Of a stretch of 64,000 bases of DNA, positions 43,997-53,800 are shown piece after piece. The stretch covers positions 62,001 through 126,000 of the forward strand of contig JAKSTZ010000003.1 in NCBI GenBank assembly GCA_024402335.1. Direction: 5' to 3'. The notes under the pieces were generated by a model, which was not told the DNA's origin, did no database searches, and worked only from the letters and a program-made list of their open reading frames with translations. How positions within the stretch are numbered: position 1 is the stretch's first letter; the number at the start of each line of letters is the position of its first letter. Source of the DNA: Bacteroidales bacterium. Lineage in GTDB: Bacteria; Bacteroidota; Bacteroidia; Bacteroidales; UBA1715. The translations under genes and the position numbers were made by a program.

Positions 43997-45081
43997 TACA
44001 TGGGTACAATTACATCCATTATTCTTTCTGCTGCTTTTCCGTCCCATAGTGGTGGAATGGAACCTTGTTTCCATTTCCCGTTAAATAAGGTTTGTAGGGC
44101 GGGAACAAGATTGTCGGGGTTAGTTCCTATCAATTCGTTTGTCCCAATAGTGCATGTTTCCGGACGTTCTGTGTTATCTCTCATAGTCATACAAGGAACG
44201 CCGAGAACAGTCGTTTCTTCGGTGATGCCACCAGAGTCGGTTATAACGGCCAGGGAGTTTTGTATGCAGTAGATAAATTCCAAGTAACCAAGAGGTTTTG
44301 TGAATTGTATGTTTTTAAATGAGTATTGCACGTTGGCAAGTCGTTGTTCTGTGCGAGGATGAATAGGAAATACTATCGTATGTCCTTGTGCATTGTTATC
44401 AATGGCTTGTAGAATACGGAGTAGGTTCTCTGTATTGTCAACATTACCAGGGCGATGTAAGGTAAGGATAATATATTTTTTTGCTTGTAAATTGTATTCC
44501 TCAAAAATAGAAGGTCGTTGTAGTTTGTGCAAGTTTGCCAACAAACAATCTATCATAACGTTGCCTACAAAGAAAATCCGTTCATTTGGAATACCTGCTT
44601 TTTGTAGGTTGTTTTGTGCGTAATCTGATGTTATGAAAAAATAGTCGGTAATGCTGTCTGTAACCATGCGGTTAATTTCTTCGGGCATAGATAAATCAAA
44701 TGAACGTATGCCAGCTTCCACGTGGGCTAGTTTTATACCGAGTTTTTTAGTAACAATAGCACATGCCATGGTTGAGGTCACGTCGCCTACAACTATAACT
44801 AAATCGGTAGGATGTGTGGTAAGGTATTGTTCGAAAGCAATCATGATAGCTCCCGTTTGTTCGGCTTGAGTGCCACTACCAACTGCAAGATTCACATCAG
44901 GTTGGGGAATGTTTAGTTCCTCGAAAAAAAGTCCGCTCATTAGTTTGTCGTAGTGCTGTCCTGTATGCACAAGGCTATACTGAACGTCAATACCTTGAGA
45001 CTGGCGTTTCTTTATTTCGTTTATGATAGGGCTCACTTTCATGAAATTTGGGCGAGCTCCCGCAACTAACGTGATATGCAT
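43996..45081 (-). CDS. wecB: UDP-N-acetylglucosamine 2-epimerase (non-hydrolysing)
   Basis: A 361-residue GT-B-fold enzyme that interconverts UDP-GlcNAc and UDP-ManNAc, the precursor of ManNAc and ManNAcA in surface glycans. Motifs: GARPNFMKVSPII, VHTGQHYD, HVEAGIRSFD, HRPGNVDN near residue 205 and SDSGGITEE near 265, all expected. Length is normal. The stop codon lies inside the last unit of array E, so the downstream AAA_14/glycosyltransferase pair has its own control. A wecC dehydrogenase is not in the window. Confidence 0.95.
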   Translation of the reverse strand: MHITLVAGARPNFMKVSPIINEIKKRQSQGIDVQYSLVHTGQHYDKLMSGLFFEELNIPQPDVNLAVGSGTQAEQTGAIMIAFEQYLTTHPTDLVIVVGDVTSTMACAIVTKKLGIKLAHVEAGIRSFDLSMPEEINRMVTDSITDYFFITSDYAQNNLQKAGIPNERIFFVGNVMIDCLLANLHKLQRPSIFEEYNLQAKKYIILTLHRPGNVDNTENLLRILQAIDNNAQGHTIVFPIHPRTEQRLANVQYSFKNIQFTKPLGYLEFIYCIQNSLAVITDSGGITEETTVLGVPCMTMRDNTERPETCTIGTNELIGTNPDNLVPALQTLFNGKWKQGSIPPLWDGKAAERIMDVIVPM

Positions 45082-45108
45082 TCCGATATTTTTGTGTAAA
45101 GATAGTCA

Positions 45109-45141
45109 TTAATTGACAATTGATAATTGAAAATTGACAAT
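45109..45141. repeat. Heptamer run upstream of wecB
   Basis: Imperfect ATTGACA/ATTGATA units lie in the 218-bp gap between the wecB start and the PurF-like gene end. A second, weaker set follows near 45262-45299 (ATTAATCAC-type text). Confidence 0.75.
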
Positions 45142-45228
45142 TATTATTTTATGCGATATAAATATGCAATGGTGAAACAATCAAACATAAAAATTGACAA
45201 TATTACGATTGCTTATTTTTAACAAATA

Positions 45229-45250
45229 GGGCGGAGTAAAACCCCGCCCC
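45229..45250 (-). terminator. Hairpin element, inverted copy, terminator of the PurF-like gene
   Basis: GGGCGGAG and CCCCGCCC pair; on the minus strand it reads like the copies at 18721 and 20237. It starts 50 bp after the end of the PurF-like gene. Confidence 0.65.
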
Positions 45251-45299
45251 TATGGTATTAATCATTAACAATTAATCACTAATTACTAATAATTAATCA

Positions 45300-47195
45300 C
45301 TATTTCATGCTTCTTGCTTCGGTTCTTCCTTCGATATAATTAATGAAGGCGTCGTTTACCAACTTGTTGCCGCCTGGTGTAGGGTAGTTCCCTGTGAAAT
45401 ACCAATCTCCGCTGAAATTTTTGCAAGCTTCGTGAAGGCCTTCGTTCTTTTGGTACACGATTTCTATAGGAGTTGTTACATCGCTTGGAGTAAGTAGTTC
45501 GGCAATTTTCTTCGAAATTTGTTCGTCAGTGAAAGGCTTGTAGATTTCTTTCACATAGTTTACTATTTGTTCTTTTGGAAGATGTTGTTGTTCCTTGGCT
45601 TTTTTGTAGGCGTTTTCTACTATGTGTTCCAAACCATTGTCTTCGATAAGTGCAATGGCAGCCTTGAATGCAATGAATTCGCCCATGCGCGACATGTCTA
45701 TACCGTAGCAGTCAGGGTAGCGGATTTGTGGAGAAGAAGATACAATTACAATCTTCTTTGGATGTAATCGGTCAAGAATTCGTATGATGCTTTGTTTCAA
45801 TGTTGTTCCACGAACAATACTATCGTCGATAACCACAAGATTATCTTTGTAAGGTACGATGCTGCCGTAGGTAATGTCGTACACGTGTGTCGCTAAATCA
45901 TTACGGCTATTGCTTTCTGTAATGAAGGTACGGAGTTTGATATCCTTAATAGCAACCTTTTCGGAACGTACACGTTTGGTAAGAATGGCGTGTAAATCAT
46001 CTTTCGATATATTCTTACCTTTTGCAAGAATTTCCTCTTCTTTCTTAATATTTAGATATTTTTCGAAGCCTTCGAGCATACCGTAATATGCAACTTCGGC
46101 AGTGTTAGGTATAAACGAAATCACTGTGTTTTCTATGTCGTTGTCCACTGCTTTAAGAACGGCAGGAACAAGATTTTCTCCCAAACGTTTACGTTCTTTA
46201 TAAATATCGGCATCGCTACCACGTGAGAAATAGATGCGTTCGAATGAACAAGCGCTCTTTTTGTGGGCACGTACAATTTGTTTTGTAGCAACCTCACCGT
46301 TTTTGCGGATAATGATAGATTGTCCAGGAAGTAGTTCGTGTACGTCATTTATGTCGGCGTGCATTACCGTTTGTATAACAGGGCGTTCGGAAGCAACGAT
46401 AACAATTTCGTCGTCAGCATAGTAGAATGCAGGGCGGATACCCCAAGGGTCACGTACGGCAAATGTTTCACCACTACCAGTCGCACCGCAGATGACGAAG
46501 CCGCCGTCCCAATATTTTACCGAAGATTTAAGAACATTCTCTATCTTGATATTGTCTTCAACCTCTTGTGTTATATTGTAACCAGATTTGTCTTTTTTGC
46601 TTATAGATTGATAGATGTGCTCAGCTTCTCTGTCAAGACGATGTCCCAATTGTTCCAAAAGAATAAATGTGTCGGCGTAGCGGCGAGGGTGTTGTCCCGA
46701 TTGGTACATCATATCAAAAACCTCGTCAACGTTGGTGAAATTGAAGTTTCCGCAAACCGCCAAATTCTTTGAACGCCAATTACTTCTGCGCATGAAAGGG
46801 TGTACGTACGAAAGACCAGAGCGGCCGGTTGTGCTATATCGAAGGTGACCTATATATATATTGCCGGCGAAAGGGAGGCAGTCGGCGGCATATTTAGCAT
46901 CGTTGAGCTCTTCCGAAGGAATGTTTTCGTAATTCTTGTGAATAAGCGAAAACACTTCAGAAATGGCATTAGTTCCTTCGGCGCGCTCACGAAACATGAA
47001 TTCTTCGCCTGGATTTACGTCTAGTTTTACGCAAGCGGCACCCGCGCCTTCTTGTCCGCGGTTATGCTGTTTTTCCATGAGTAAATACAGTTTATTAAGC
47101 CCGTACATCCATGTCCCGTACTTCTTTTCATAGTAGTCGAGAGGCTTTAGTAATCGGACAATTGCAATACCACATTCATGTTTAATAGGTTCCAT
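45300..47195 (-). CDS. PurF-like amidophosphoribosyltransferase (large Bacteroidota form)
   Basis: A 631-residue class II glutamine amidotransferase fused to a type I phosphoribosyltransferase. MEPIKHECGIAIVRL holds the catalytic Cys at residue 8, exposed after removal of a short propeptide; CGATGSGETFAVRDPWGIRP and the PRPP-binding VVIDDSIVRGTT follow. PurF makes phosphoribosylamine in purine synthesis. This form is longer than the usual 470-505 residues, with an extra segment around 375-430 and a C-terminal extension. Bacteroidota often have a second, normal purF, so its exact role is less sure. The ATG at 47195 is chosen because the longer frame's TTG lies inside the -7 box. Confidence 0.85.
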   Translation of the reverse strand: MEPIKHECGIAIVRLLKPLDYYEKKYGTWMYGLNKLYLLMEKQHNRGQEGAGAACVKLDVNPGEEFMFRERAEGTNAISEVFSLIHKNYENIPSEELNDAKYAADCLPFAGNIYIGHLRYSTTGRSGLSYVHPFMRRSNWRSKNLAVCGNFNFTNVDEVFDMMYQSGQHPRRYADTFILLEQLGHRLDREAEHIYQSISKKDKSGYNITQEVEDNIKIENVLKSSVKYWDGGFVICGATGSGETFAVRDPWGIRPAFYYADDEIVIVASERPVIQTVMHADINDVHELLPGQSIIIRKNGEVATKQIVRAHKKSACSFERIYFSRGSDADIYKERKRLGENLVPAVLKAVDNDIENTVISFIPNTAEVAYYGMLEGFEKYLNIKKEEEILAKGKNISKDDLHAILTKRVRSEKVAIKDIKLRTFITESNSRNDLATHVYDITYGSIVPYKDNLVVIDDSIVRGTTLKQSIIRILDRLHPKKIVIVSSSPQIRYPDCYGIDMSRMGEFIAFKAAIALIEDNGLEHIVENAYKKAKEQQHLPKEQIVNYVKEIYKPFTDEQISKKIAELLTPSDVTTPIEIVYQKNEGLHEACKNFSGDWYFTGNYPTPGGNKLVNDAFINYIEGRTEARSMK

Positions 47196-47219
47196 ATTTG
47201 TATCTGTTTTTTGATATTG

Positions 47220-47227
47220 CAAATATA
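47220..47227 (-). promoter_or_regulatory. -7 box of the PurF-like gene (TATATTTG)
   Basis: On the minus strand TATATTTG lies 25 bp before the ATG at 47195. Confidence 0.65.
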
Positions 47228-47301
47228 CATGTGTTTTTATTATAAATTCATACGAAAAACTCGTAAAATGTTACATTTTTAAATTTTTTCTTGTAAAAAA
47301 C

Positions 47302-47333
47302 TTGCGAATTGAAAGAAAATAGTTGTTACTTTG
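47302..47333 (+). promoter_or_regulatory. Probable dapL promoter: TTG-N21-TTACTTTG
   Basis: TTG at 47302-47304 and TTACTTTG at 47326-47333 (one mismatch to TAnnTTTG) are 21 bp apart, 33 bp before the ATG at 47367. An upstream in-frame start at 47331 falls inside this box. Confidence 0.45.
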
Positions 47334-47366
47334 TATCGTCAAACTAGAAATAGAAAACCAAAGACG

Positions 47367-48593
47367 ATGGGAGTAGTTAATAAGAACTTTACAAAACTGA
47401 ATGAAAACTATTTGTTTTCGGAGATTGCTCATAGAGTGAAAGACTTTAAAACAGCCAATCCGGATGCGAAAGTTATTAGTTTGGGTATAGGCGATGTTAC
47501 ACGTCCATTGTGTCCTGAAGTTATTAAAGCTTTGCATGCTGCAGTAGATGAAATGGGACAGAAGGAAACATTTCATGGTTATGGTCCAGACCAAGGTTAT
47601 TCATTCTTGATAGAGAAAATTATAGAACACGATTATAAATCTCGTGGTATAAAATTGCAACCAAGCGAAGTTTTTATTAGCGATGGTGCTAAAAGCGACT
47701 TGGGAAACATTAGCGAATTGTTCGATAATGGTAATTTAGTTGCCGTTACCGATCCTGTTTATCCGGTGTATGTCGATACGAATGTGATGGCTGGACGTGC
47801 CGGAGAATTGGAAGAAAGTGGATGTTGGAACAATATTGTGTATCTTCCTTGTAATTTAGATAACGATTTTGTCCCTGAAATTCCAAAAGAATGCCCAGAT
47901 ATTATATATTTGTGCTATCCAAACAATCCTACGGGGACAACATTGTCTAGAGATGCTTTAAAAGCATGGGTTGATTATGCTTTGAAGAACAAGGCAATCA
48001 TATTGTATGATTCTGCGTATGAAGCATTTATAACAGAAGACGATGTCCCTCATAGTATATACGAGATTAAAGGAGCAGAAAAGGTGGCGATAGAATTTAG
48101 AAGTTTTTCGAAAACTGCAGGTTTTACGGGACTACGTTGTGGTTACACGGTGGTTCCTAAAGGTGTGGTCGCAAGTGATTCAGAAGGACAAGAGTTCCAA
48201 TTGAATCATTTGTGGAATCGTCGTCAGTGTACTAAATTCAATGGTACGGCTTATATTGTTCAGCGTGCGGCAGCTGCTATTTACACGCAACAAGGACAAA
48301 AAGAAGTAAAAGAAAATATAGCATACTATTTAAATAACGCGAAGATCTTACGTGAAGGATTAACAAGCTTGGGATATCAAGTGTATGGTGGTGTAAATGC
48401 TCCATATATTTGGTTGAAAACTCCAAAAGGATATGGCTCGTGGGAATTCTTTGATGCGGTTTTAAATAAATGCCATGTCGTTATAACTCCTGGAGTTGGG
48501 TTTGGACCAAGCGGCGAAGGATATGTGAGACTAACTTCATTTGGAACGACAGAAGATTGTGTAGAAGCAATAGAAAGATTTAAAAAATTGTAA
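47367..48593 (+). CDS. dapL: LL-diaminopimelate aminotransferase
   Basis: A 408-residue PLP aminotransferase that makes LL-diaminopimelate directly from tetrahydrodipicolinate for lysine and peptidoglycan synthesis. The N-terminus with [16 protein letters not shown], the GIGDVTRPL and HGYGPDQGY phrases, and the PLP lysine in [15 protein letters not shown] (K249) are typical of DapL. Length is normal. The ATG at 47367 (MGVVNKNF) is chosen. The glutamine synthetase gene follows 36 bp later and may be partly co-transcribed; DapL uses glutamate, which fits the nitrogen genes next to it. Confidence 0.95.
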   Translation: MGVVNKNFTKLNENYLFSEIAHRVKDFKTANPDAKVISLGIGDVTRPLCPEVIKALHAAVDEMGQKETFHGYGPDQGYSFLIEKIIEHDYKSRGIKLQPSEVFISDGAKSDLGNISELFDNGNLVAVTDPVYPVYVDTNVMAGRAGELEESGCWNNIVYLPCNLDNDFVPEIPKECPDIIYLCYPNNPTGTTLSRDALKAWVDYALKNKAIILYDSAYEAFITEDDVPHSIYEIKGAEKVAIEFRSFSKTAGFTGLRCGYTVVPKGVVASDSEGQEFQLNHLWNRRQCTKFNGTAYIVQRAAAAIYTQQGQKEVKENIAYYLNNAKILREGLTSLGYQVYGGVNAPYIWLKTPKGYGSWEFFDAVLNKCHVVITPGVGFGPSGEGYVRLTSFGTTEDCVEAIERFKKL

Positions 48594-48629
48594 AAAAACA
48601 AACGGTGTATTAATTATAAAATTTAACTT

Positions 48630-50825
48630 ATGTCAAACTTAAGATTTCAAGTAGTAGGCGAGGCTTTTAAGAAAAAAGCAGTAGCTGTAGAAGCTCCTGA
48701 GTCAGTAACATCGGAGTACTTCGGTAAGTATGTGTTTGGCCGCGAACAAATGGCTAAATACTTGTCAAAAGAAACAGTTAAGAAAATTCGTGACGTAATT
48801 GATAATGGTGCGACATTGGATAGAGACATTGCGAACCACGTTGCTGCTGGTATGAAACAATGGGCAATGGAAATGGGTGCAACTCACTATACTCACTGGT
48901 TCCAACCATTAACAGACGGAACAGCAGAAAAACATGATTCATTCATTGAATATTCAGGTGCTCCAGGAGAAGGCGTTATCGAAGAATTCTCAGGAAAACT
49001 TTTAGCTCAACAAGAACCAGATGCTTCTAGTTTCCCAAGTGGTGGTTTGCGTAACACTTTCGAAGCTCGTGGTTATTCAGCATGGGATCCTTCATCTCCT
49101 GCATTTATCGTTGACGATACACTTTGTATCCCAACTGTATTCGTGTCTTACACAGGTGAAGCTCTTGACTACAAGGCTCCTCTTTTGAAGGCTTTGAATG
49201 CTGTAAATAAAGCAGCTGTTGACGTATGTCACTATTTCGATAAAAGCGTAAAAAAAGTATATTCTTACCTTGGTTGGGAACAAGAATATTTCTTGGTTGA
49301 CGAAGGTTTGTATGCAATCCGTCCTGACTTATTGTTGACTGGCCGTACATTGGTAGGTCATGAATCAGCCAAGAACCAACAGTTGGAAGACCACTATTTT
49401 GGTTCTATTCCAGAACGTGTACAAGCTTGCATGAAAGAAATCGAATTTGAAGCTTACAAATACGGTATTCCTCTAAAAACTCGTCACAATGAGGTTGCTC
49501 CTAACCAGTTTGAATTGGCACCTATCTTTGGTGAAACAAACTTGGCTAACGACCAAAACTTGTTGATCATGTCTGTTATGAAGAGAGTTGCTCGTAAACA
49601 TGGATTTAGAGTCTTACTTCACGAAAAACCATTCGCTGGAATCAACGGTTCTGGTAAACACAATAACTGGTCTCTTGGAACAGATACAGGTGTTGGTTTG
49701 TTTACTCCAGGTAAAAATGCTACAGAAAACTTACAGTTTGTAACATTCGTAGTAAATACTTTGATGGCAGTTTACAAAAATAACGCATTGTTGAAAGCTT
49801 CTATCATGACTGCTCAAAACTCACATCGTTTGGGCGCTAACGAAGCACCTCCAGCAATCATCTCTGTATTCTTGGGAACTCAATTGTCTGCAATTCTTGA
49901 CAAAATTGAAAAGAGTAAAGTTGAAGAATCTATCACAATTGAAGGTAAACGTAAATTCAACCTTGGTGTTTCTCAATTGCCAGAAGTATTGTTGGATAAC
50001 ACTGACCGTAACCGTACTTCTCCATTTGCTTTCACAGGTAACCGTTTCGAATTCCGTGCTGTAGGTTCTTCAGCAAACTGTGGTTCTGCTATGATCGCAT
50101 TGAACACTGCAGTTGCTGCTCAATTGAAAGAATTCAAGGCTGCTGTTGATGCTAAGATTGCAAGCGGAATGACTAAAGATGAAGCAATCTTCACAGTATT
50201 GAAGAAACTTATCAAAGAATCGAAAGCTATTCGTTTCGATGGTAACGGTTATAGCGAAGAATGGAAACGCGAAGCTGCTAAACGTGGCTTGGATTGCGAA
50301 TCAAGCGTTCCACTAATCTATGATGCTTATACTAAACCAGAATCAGTAAAAATGTTCGAAAGCTGTGGAATCTTCACAGAAAAAGAATTGGAAGCTCGTA
50401 ACGAAGTTAAATGGGAAATCTACACTAAGAAAATCCAAATCGAAGCGCGCGTTTTGGGTGACTTGGTAATGAATCACATTATACCAGTTGCAACTCGTTA
50501 TCAATCAGTTCTTTTGGACAACGTATATAAAATGACTCAAGTGTATGAACACACAAAAGCAGCAAAATTGTCTGCTCATGATAATTCAACAATTGAATCA
50601 TTGTCTGAACACATCGCAGCTGTAAAAGACTATGTTGAACAAATGGTTGACGCTCGTAAAGTAGCTAACAAAATTACTGATGAAAGACAAAAAGCATTCG
50701 CTTATCAAGAAACAGTATTACCATTCTTTGACAAGATTCGCTATCATGCTGATAAACTTGAAATGATAGTTGATGACGAAATGTGGTCTTTACCAAAATA
50801 TAGAGAATTATTATTCATTCGTTAG
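48630..50825 (+). CDS. glnN: Glutamine synthetase type III
   Basis: A 731-residue GSIII, the hexameric or dodecameric form of Bacteroidota and some cyanobacteria; it makes glutamine from glutamate, ammonia and ATP. Motifs: HYTHWFQPLT, GGLRNTFEARGYSAWDP, GINGSGKHNNWSLGT (ATP/glutamate region), NRTSPFAFTGNRFEFRAVGSS and SHRLGANEAPPAI. The codon use is markedly less AT-rich and more regular than in the polysaccharide region, as in highly expressed genes. It is followed by a strong terminator, then by gltB and gltD, so the whole GS-GOGAT route is encoded here. Confidence 0.97.
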   Translation: MSNLRFQVVGEAFKKKAVAVEAPESVTSEYFGKYVFGREQMAKYLSKETVKKIRDVIDNGATLDRDIANHVAAGMKQWAMEMGATHYTHWFQPLTDGTAEKHDSFIEYSGAPGEGVIEEFSGKLLAQQEPDASSFPSGGLRNTFEARGYSAWDPSSPAFIVDDTLCIPTVFVSYTGEALDYKAPLLKALNAVNKAAVDVCHYFDKSVKKVYSYLGWEQEYFLVDEGLYAIRPDLLLTGRTLVGHESAKNQQLEDHYFGSIPERVQACMKEIEFEAYKYGIPLKTRHNEVAPNQFELAPIFGETNLANDQNLLIMSVMKRVARKHGFRVLLHEKPFAGINGSGKHNNWSLGTDTGVGLFTPGKNATENLQFVTFVVNTLMAVYKNNALLKASIMTAQNSHRLGANEAPPAIISVFLGTQLSAILDKIEKSKVEESITIEGKRKFNLGVSQLPEVLLDNTDRNRTSPFAFTGNRFEFRAVGSSANCGSAMIALNTAVAAQLKEFKAAVDAKIASGMTKDEAIFTVLKKLIKESKAIRFDGNGYSEEWKREAAKRGLDCESSVPLIYDAYTKPESVKMFESCGIFTEKELEARNEVKWEIYTKKIQIEARVLGDLVMNHIIPVATRYQSVLLDNVYKMTQVYEHTKAAKLSAHDNSTIESLSEHIAAVKDYVEQMVDARKVANKITDERQKAFAYQETVLPFFDKIRYHADKLEMIVDDEMWSLPKYRELLFIR

Positions 50826-50841
50826 TCAAACGAAACCTTAT

Positions 50842-50869
50842 GGACAGCGGATTTTCCGCTGTCCTTTTT
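50842..50869 (+). terminator. Intrinsic terminator of glnN
   Basis: GGACAGCGG and CCGCTGTCC form a perfect 9-bp stem with a 5-base loop, followed by five T residues, 17 bp after the glnN stop. Confidence 0.9.
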
Positions 50870-50897
50870 ACCCCGAACTTTAAAAAATTATACGCAT

Positions 50898-53800
50898 ATG
50901 AAATGTTTTTATCCAAAACATCAGGGATTGTATTATCCCGAAAATGAGCATGATGCTTGTGGTGTTGGACTTGTAATTCAGCTACATGGAGGGAAATCCC
51001 ACGACATTGTAGAGAAAGGTCTACAAGTGTTGGAACACATGAATCACCGTGGTGCAGAAGGTATAGATGCAAACACAGGTGATGGTGCTGGTATATTAGT
51101 ACAGATCCCTCACGAATTTATCCTTCTTCAAGGAATCGCTGTTCCTGAAAAAGGTCGTTATGGAACAGGTTTGATTTTCTTACCTAAGAACGAAGGCGAA
51201 GCTTCAATCTGTATGAATTTCTTGAAAAAAGAAATCGAAAAAGAATCATTGACACTTATCGCTGTTCGTGACGTTCCTGTAAATAGCTCAATTTTGGGTG
51301 AAGGTTCTCTTGCAACAGAACCACAAACAAAACAAGTATTCATCTCTGGTGGTGCAAGTCAAGAAGAACTTGAACGTAAATTGTACATCGTCCGTAAGAA
51401 AACGGAGATTGCAGTTATGAATGCTGATTTGGCAGAAAAACGTAGTTTCTATGTGAATAGCTTGTCAACAAAAACCATCGTGTACAAAGGTATGTTGACA
51501 TCTCCTCAATTACGTGAGTATTATTCGGATTTAACTCATCCAAACTTCACAAGTGCCATCGCTCTTGTTCACTCACGTTTCAGTACAAACACATTCCCAA
51601 CATGGGATTTGGCACAACCATTCCGTTTGTTGGGTCACAATGGTGAAATCAATACGATTAAGGGAAATAGATTCTGGATGACTGCACGCGAAAGTGTCTT
51701 GAAATCAGACAAACTTGGCGATTTGAAGGAATTATATCCACTTATTCAACCAGATATGAGTGATAGTGCTTCACTCGACAACGTATTCGAGTTCTTGATG
51801 ATGTCAGGCTTGTCATTGCCACACGCTTTGTCTATGCTTGTACCAGAAAGCTGGAACTCTAAAAACCCTATTCCTGATGATTTGAAGGCATTCTATGAAT
51901 ATCACAGTATGTTCATGGAACCATGGGATGGACCTGCAGACTTAATGTTTACCGATGGTCGTTATGCCGGCGGTATGCTTGATAGAAACGGTTTGCGTCC
52001 AGCTCGTTATGTAATCACCAAAGATGACTTGATGGTTGCTGCTTCAGAAACAGGTGTGTTGAAATTCGATGCTGCTGATGTTCGCGAAAAAGGTCGTTTT
52101 AGTCCAGGTAAAATGATACTTGTTGATACAGAAACAGGAACAATCTATCGTGATGCAGAAATTAAAGATAATTTAGCAAAAGCATATCCATATAGAGATT
52201 GGATCAATAAAAACTGTATTGACCTTTCTACTATCACTTCTGGTCGTGCTGAAAAAATCGAACTTCCTAACTACAAACAAATGGTTAAGGAATTCGGTTA
52301 CACGAAAGAAGATATCGATATGTTGATTGATGCAATGGCTGTTGAAGGTAAGGAACCTGTAAACTCTATGGGTAACGATACGCCACTTGCAGTTATGTCT
52401 GACAAACCACAACGTATGTTTGCATATTTCCGTCAGTTGTTTGCTCAGGTAACTAACCCACCAATTGACCCAATCCGTGAGGAATTGGTAATGTCTATGA
52501 TGAGTTATGTAGGATCTGTTCACTCAAACTTGTTGGAACCAACTCCAGAAATCTGCAAGTTGTTGAAGGTTAAAAATCCAATATTGACAAACAGAGAGTT
52601 TGACTTATTGTTGAACTTGAACTATAAAGGTTTCACAACTACTGTGATTCCTATGACATTCGAACCTGCCGCTGGTGTTGAAGGTTTCGAAAAAGCAGTT
52701 GACGATATGTGTATCGCTGCTGAAAAAGCAATCGATGAAGGTAAAAACTACATCGTATTGAGCGATCGCTCGGTTGACGCTACTCACGCTGCAATTCCAT
52801 CGTTGTTGGCTGTATCTGCTGTTCACCATTATTTGGTTGAAAAACGTAAACGTATGCAAAGTGCCATCGTTGTTGAAACAGCAGAACCACGTGAAGTTAT
52901 GCATTTCGCATTGTTGTGCGGTTTCGGTGCAAACATCATCAACCCATACATGGCATTCGCAGTCTTGAAAGAAGAAATTAAGAACGGAAATATTTCTCTT
53001 GACTACGAAAGTGCACAAGCACATTATATTAAAGCGGTGACAAAAGGTATCATGAAGATTATGTCTAAGATGGGTATCGCTACAATCAGAAGTTACCGTG
53101 GTGCACAAATATTCGAAGCTGTTGGTATTGGTTCTTACGTATTGAATAAATACTTCAAAGGAACAAATTCTAAGATTGAAGGTATCGATATGTCTGATAT
53201 CTACCGTGACGCTGTTACAGCTCACAAAGCTGCTTTCGAAGCCGAAGAATGGACTATTGAAAATGCAGGTAACTATGCCTTCCGTAAAGATGGTGAATTA
53301 CATGCTTGGAACCCAGAAACTATCTCTAAATTACAAATAGCAACACGTACAGGTGACTATGCTAAATACAAAGAATTCACGAAAGCTGTAGATGAAAAAG
53401 CTCATCCAATTTGGTTACGTGACTTCATGGATTACAAGAAAAATCCTATTGATATTAGTGAAGTAGAACCAGCAAGCGAGATTGTAAAACATCTTGTTAC
53501 AGGTGCAATGTCATTCGGAGCTATTAGTGCTGAAGCTCACGAAGCAATTGCAATCGCAATGAACAAACTTGGTACTAAGAGTAACACTGGTGAAGGTGGT
53601 GAAGATTCTGACCGCTACAAACCACGTGAAGACGGATTGTCAACTCGTAGTGCTATCAAGCAGGTTGCTTCAGGTCGTTTCGGTGTAACAACTGAATATC
53701 TTGTAAATGCTGACGAAATTCAAATTAAGGTTGCGCAAGGTGCAAAACCAGGAGAAGGAGGTCAGTTGCCAGGTTTCAAAGTTGATAAAGTGATTGCAAA

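Noticed and set aside
43781..44074. Extension of AAA_14 copy 5 to 44074
   Set aside because: It translates array E, passes the -7 box and overlaps the end of wecB on the same strand.
43730..44272. 180-codon plus-strand frame with repeated LFLGNVLVEFT
   Set aside because: It is array E read on the other strand plus antisense of wecB; the repeat makes it long by chance.
52605..53225. 206-codon frame opposite gltB
   Set aside because: Antisense shadow of a conserved coding region; Cys/His/Phe-rich composition typical of such shadows.
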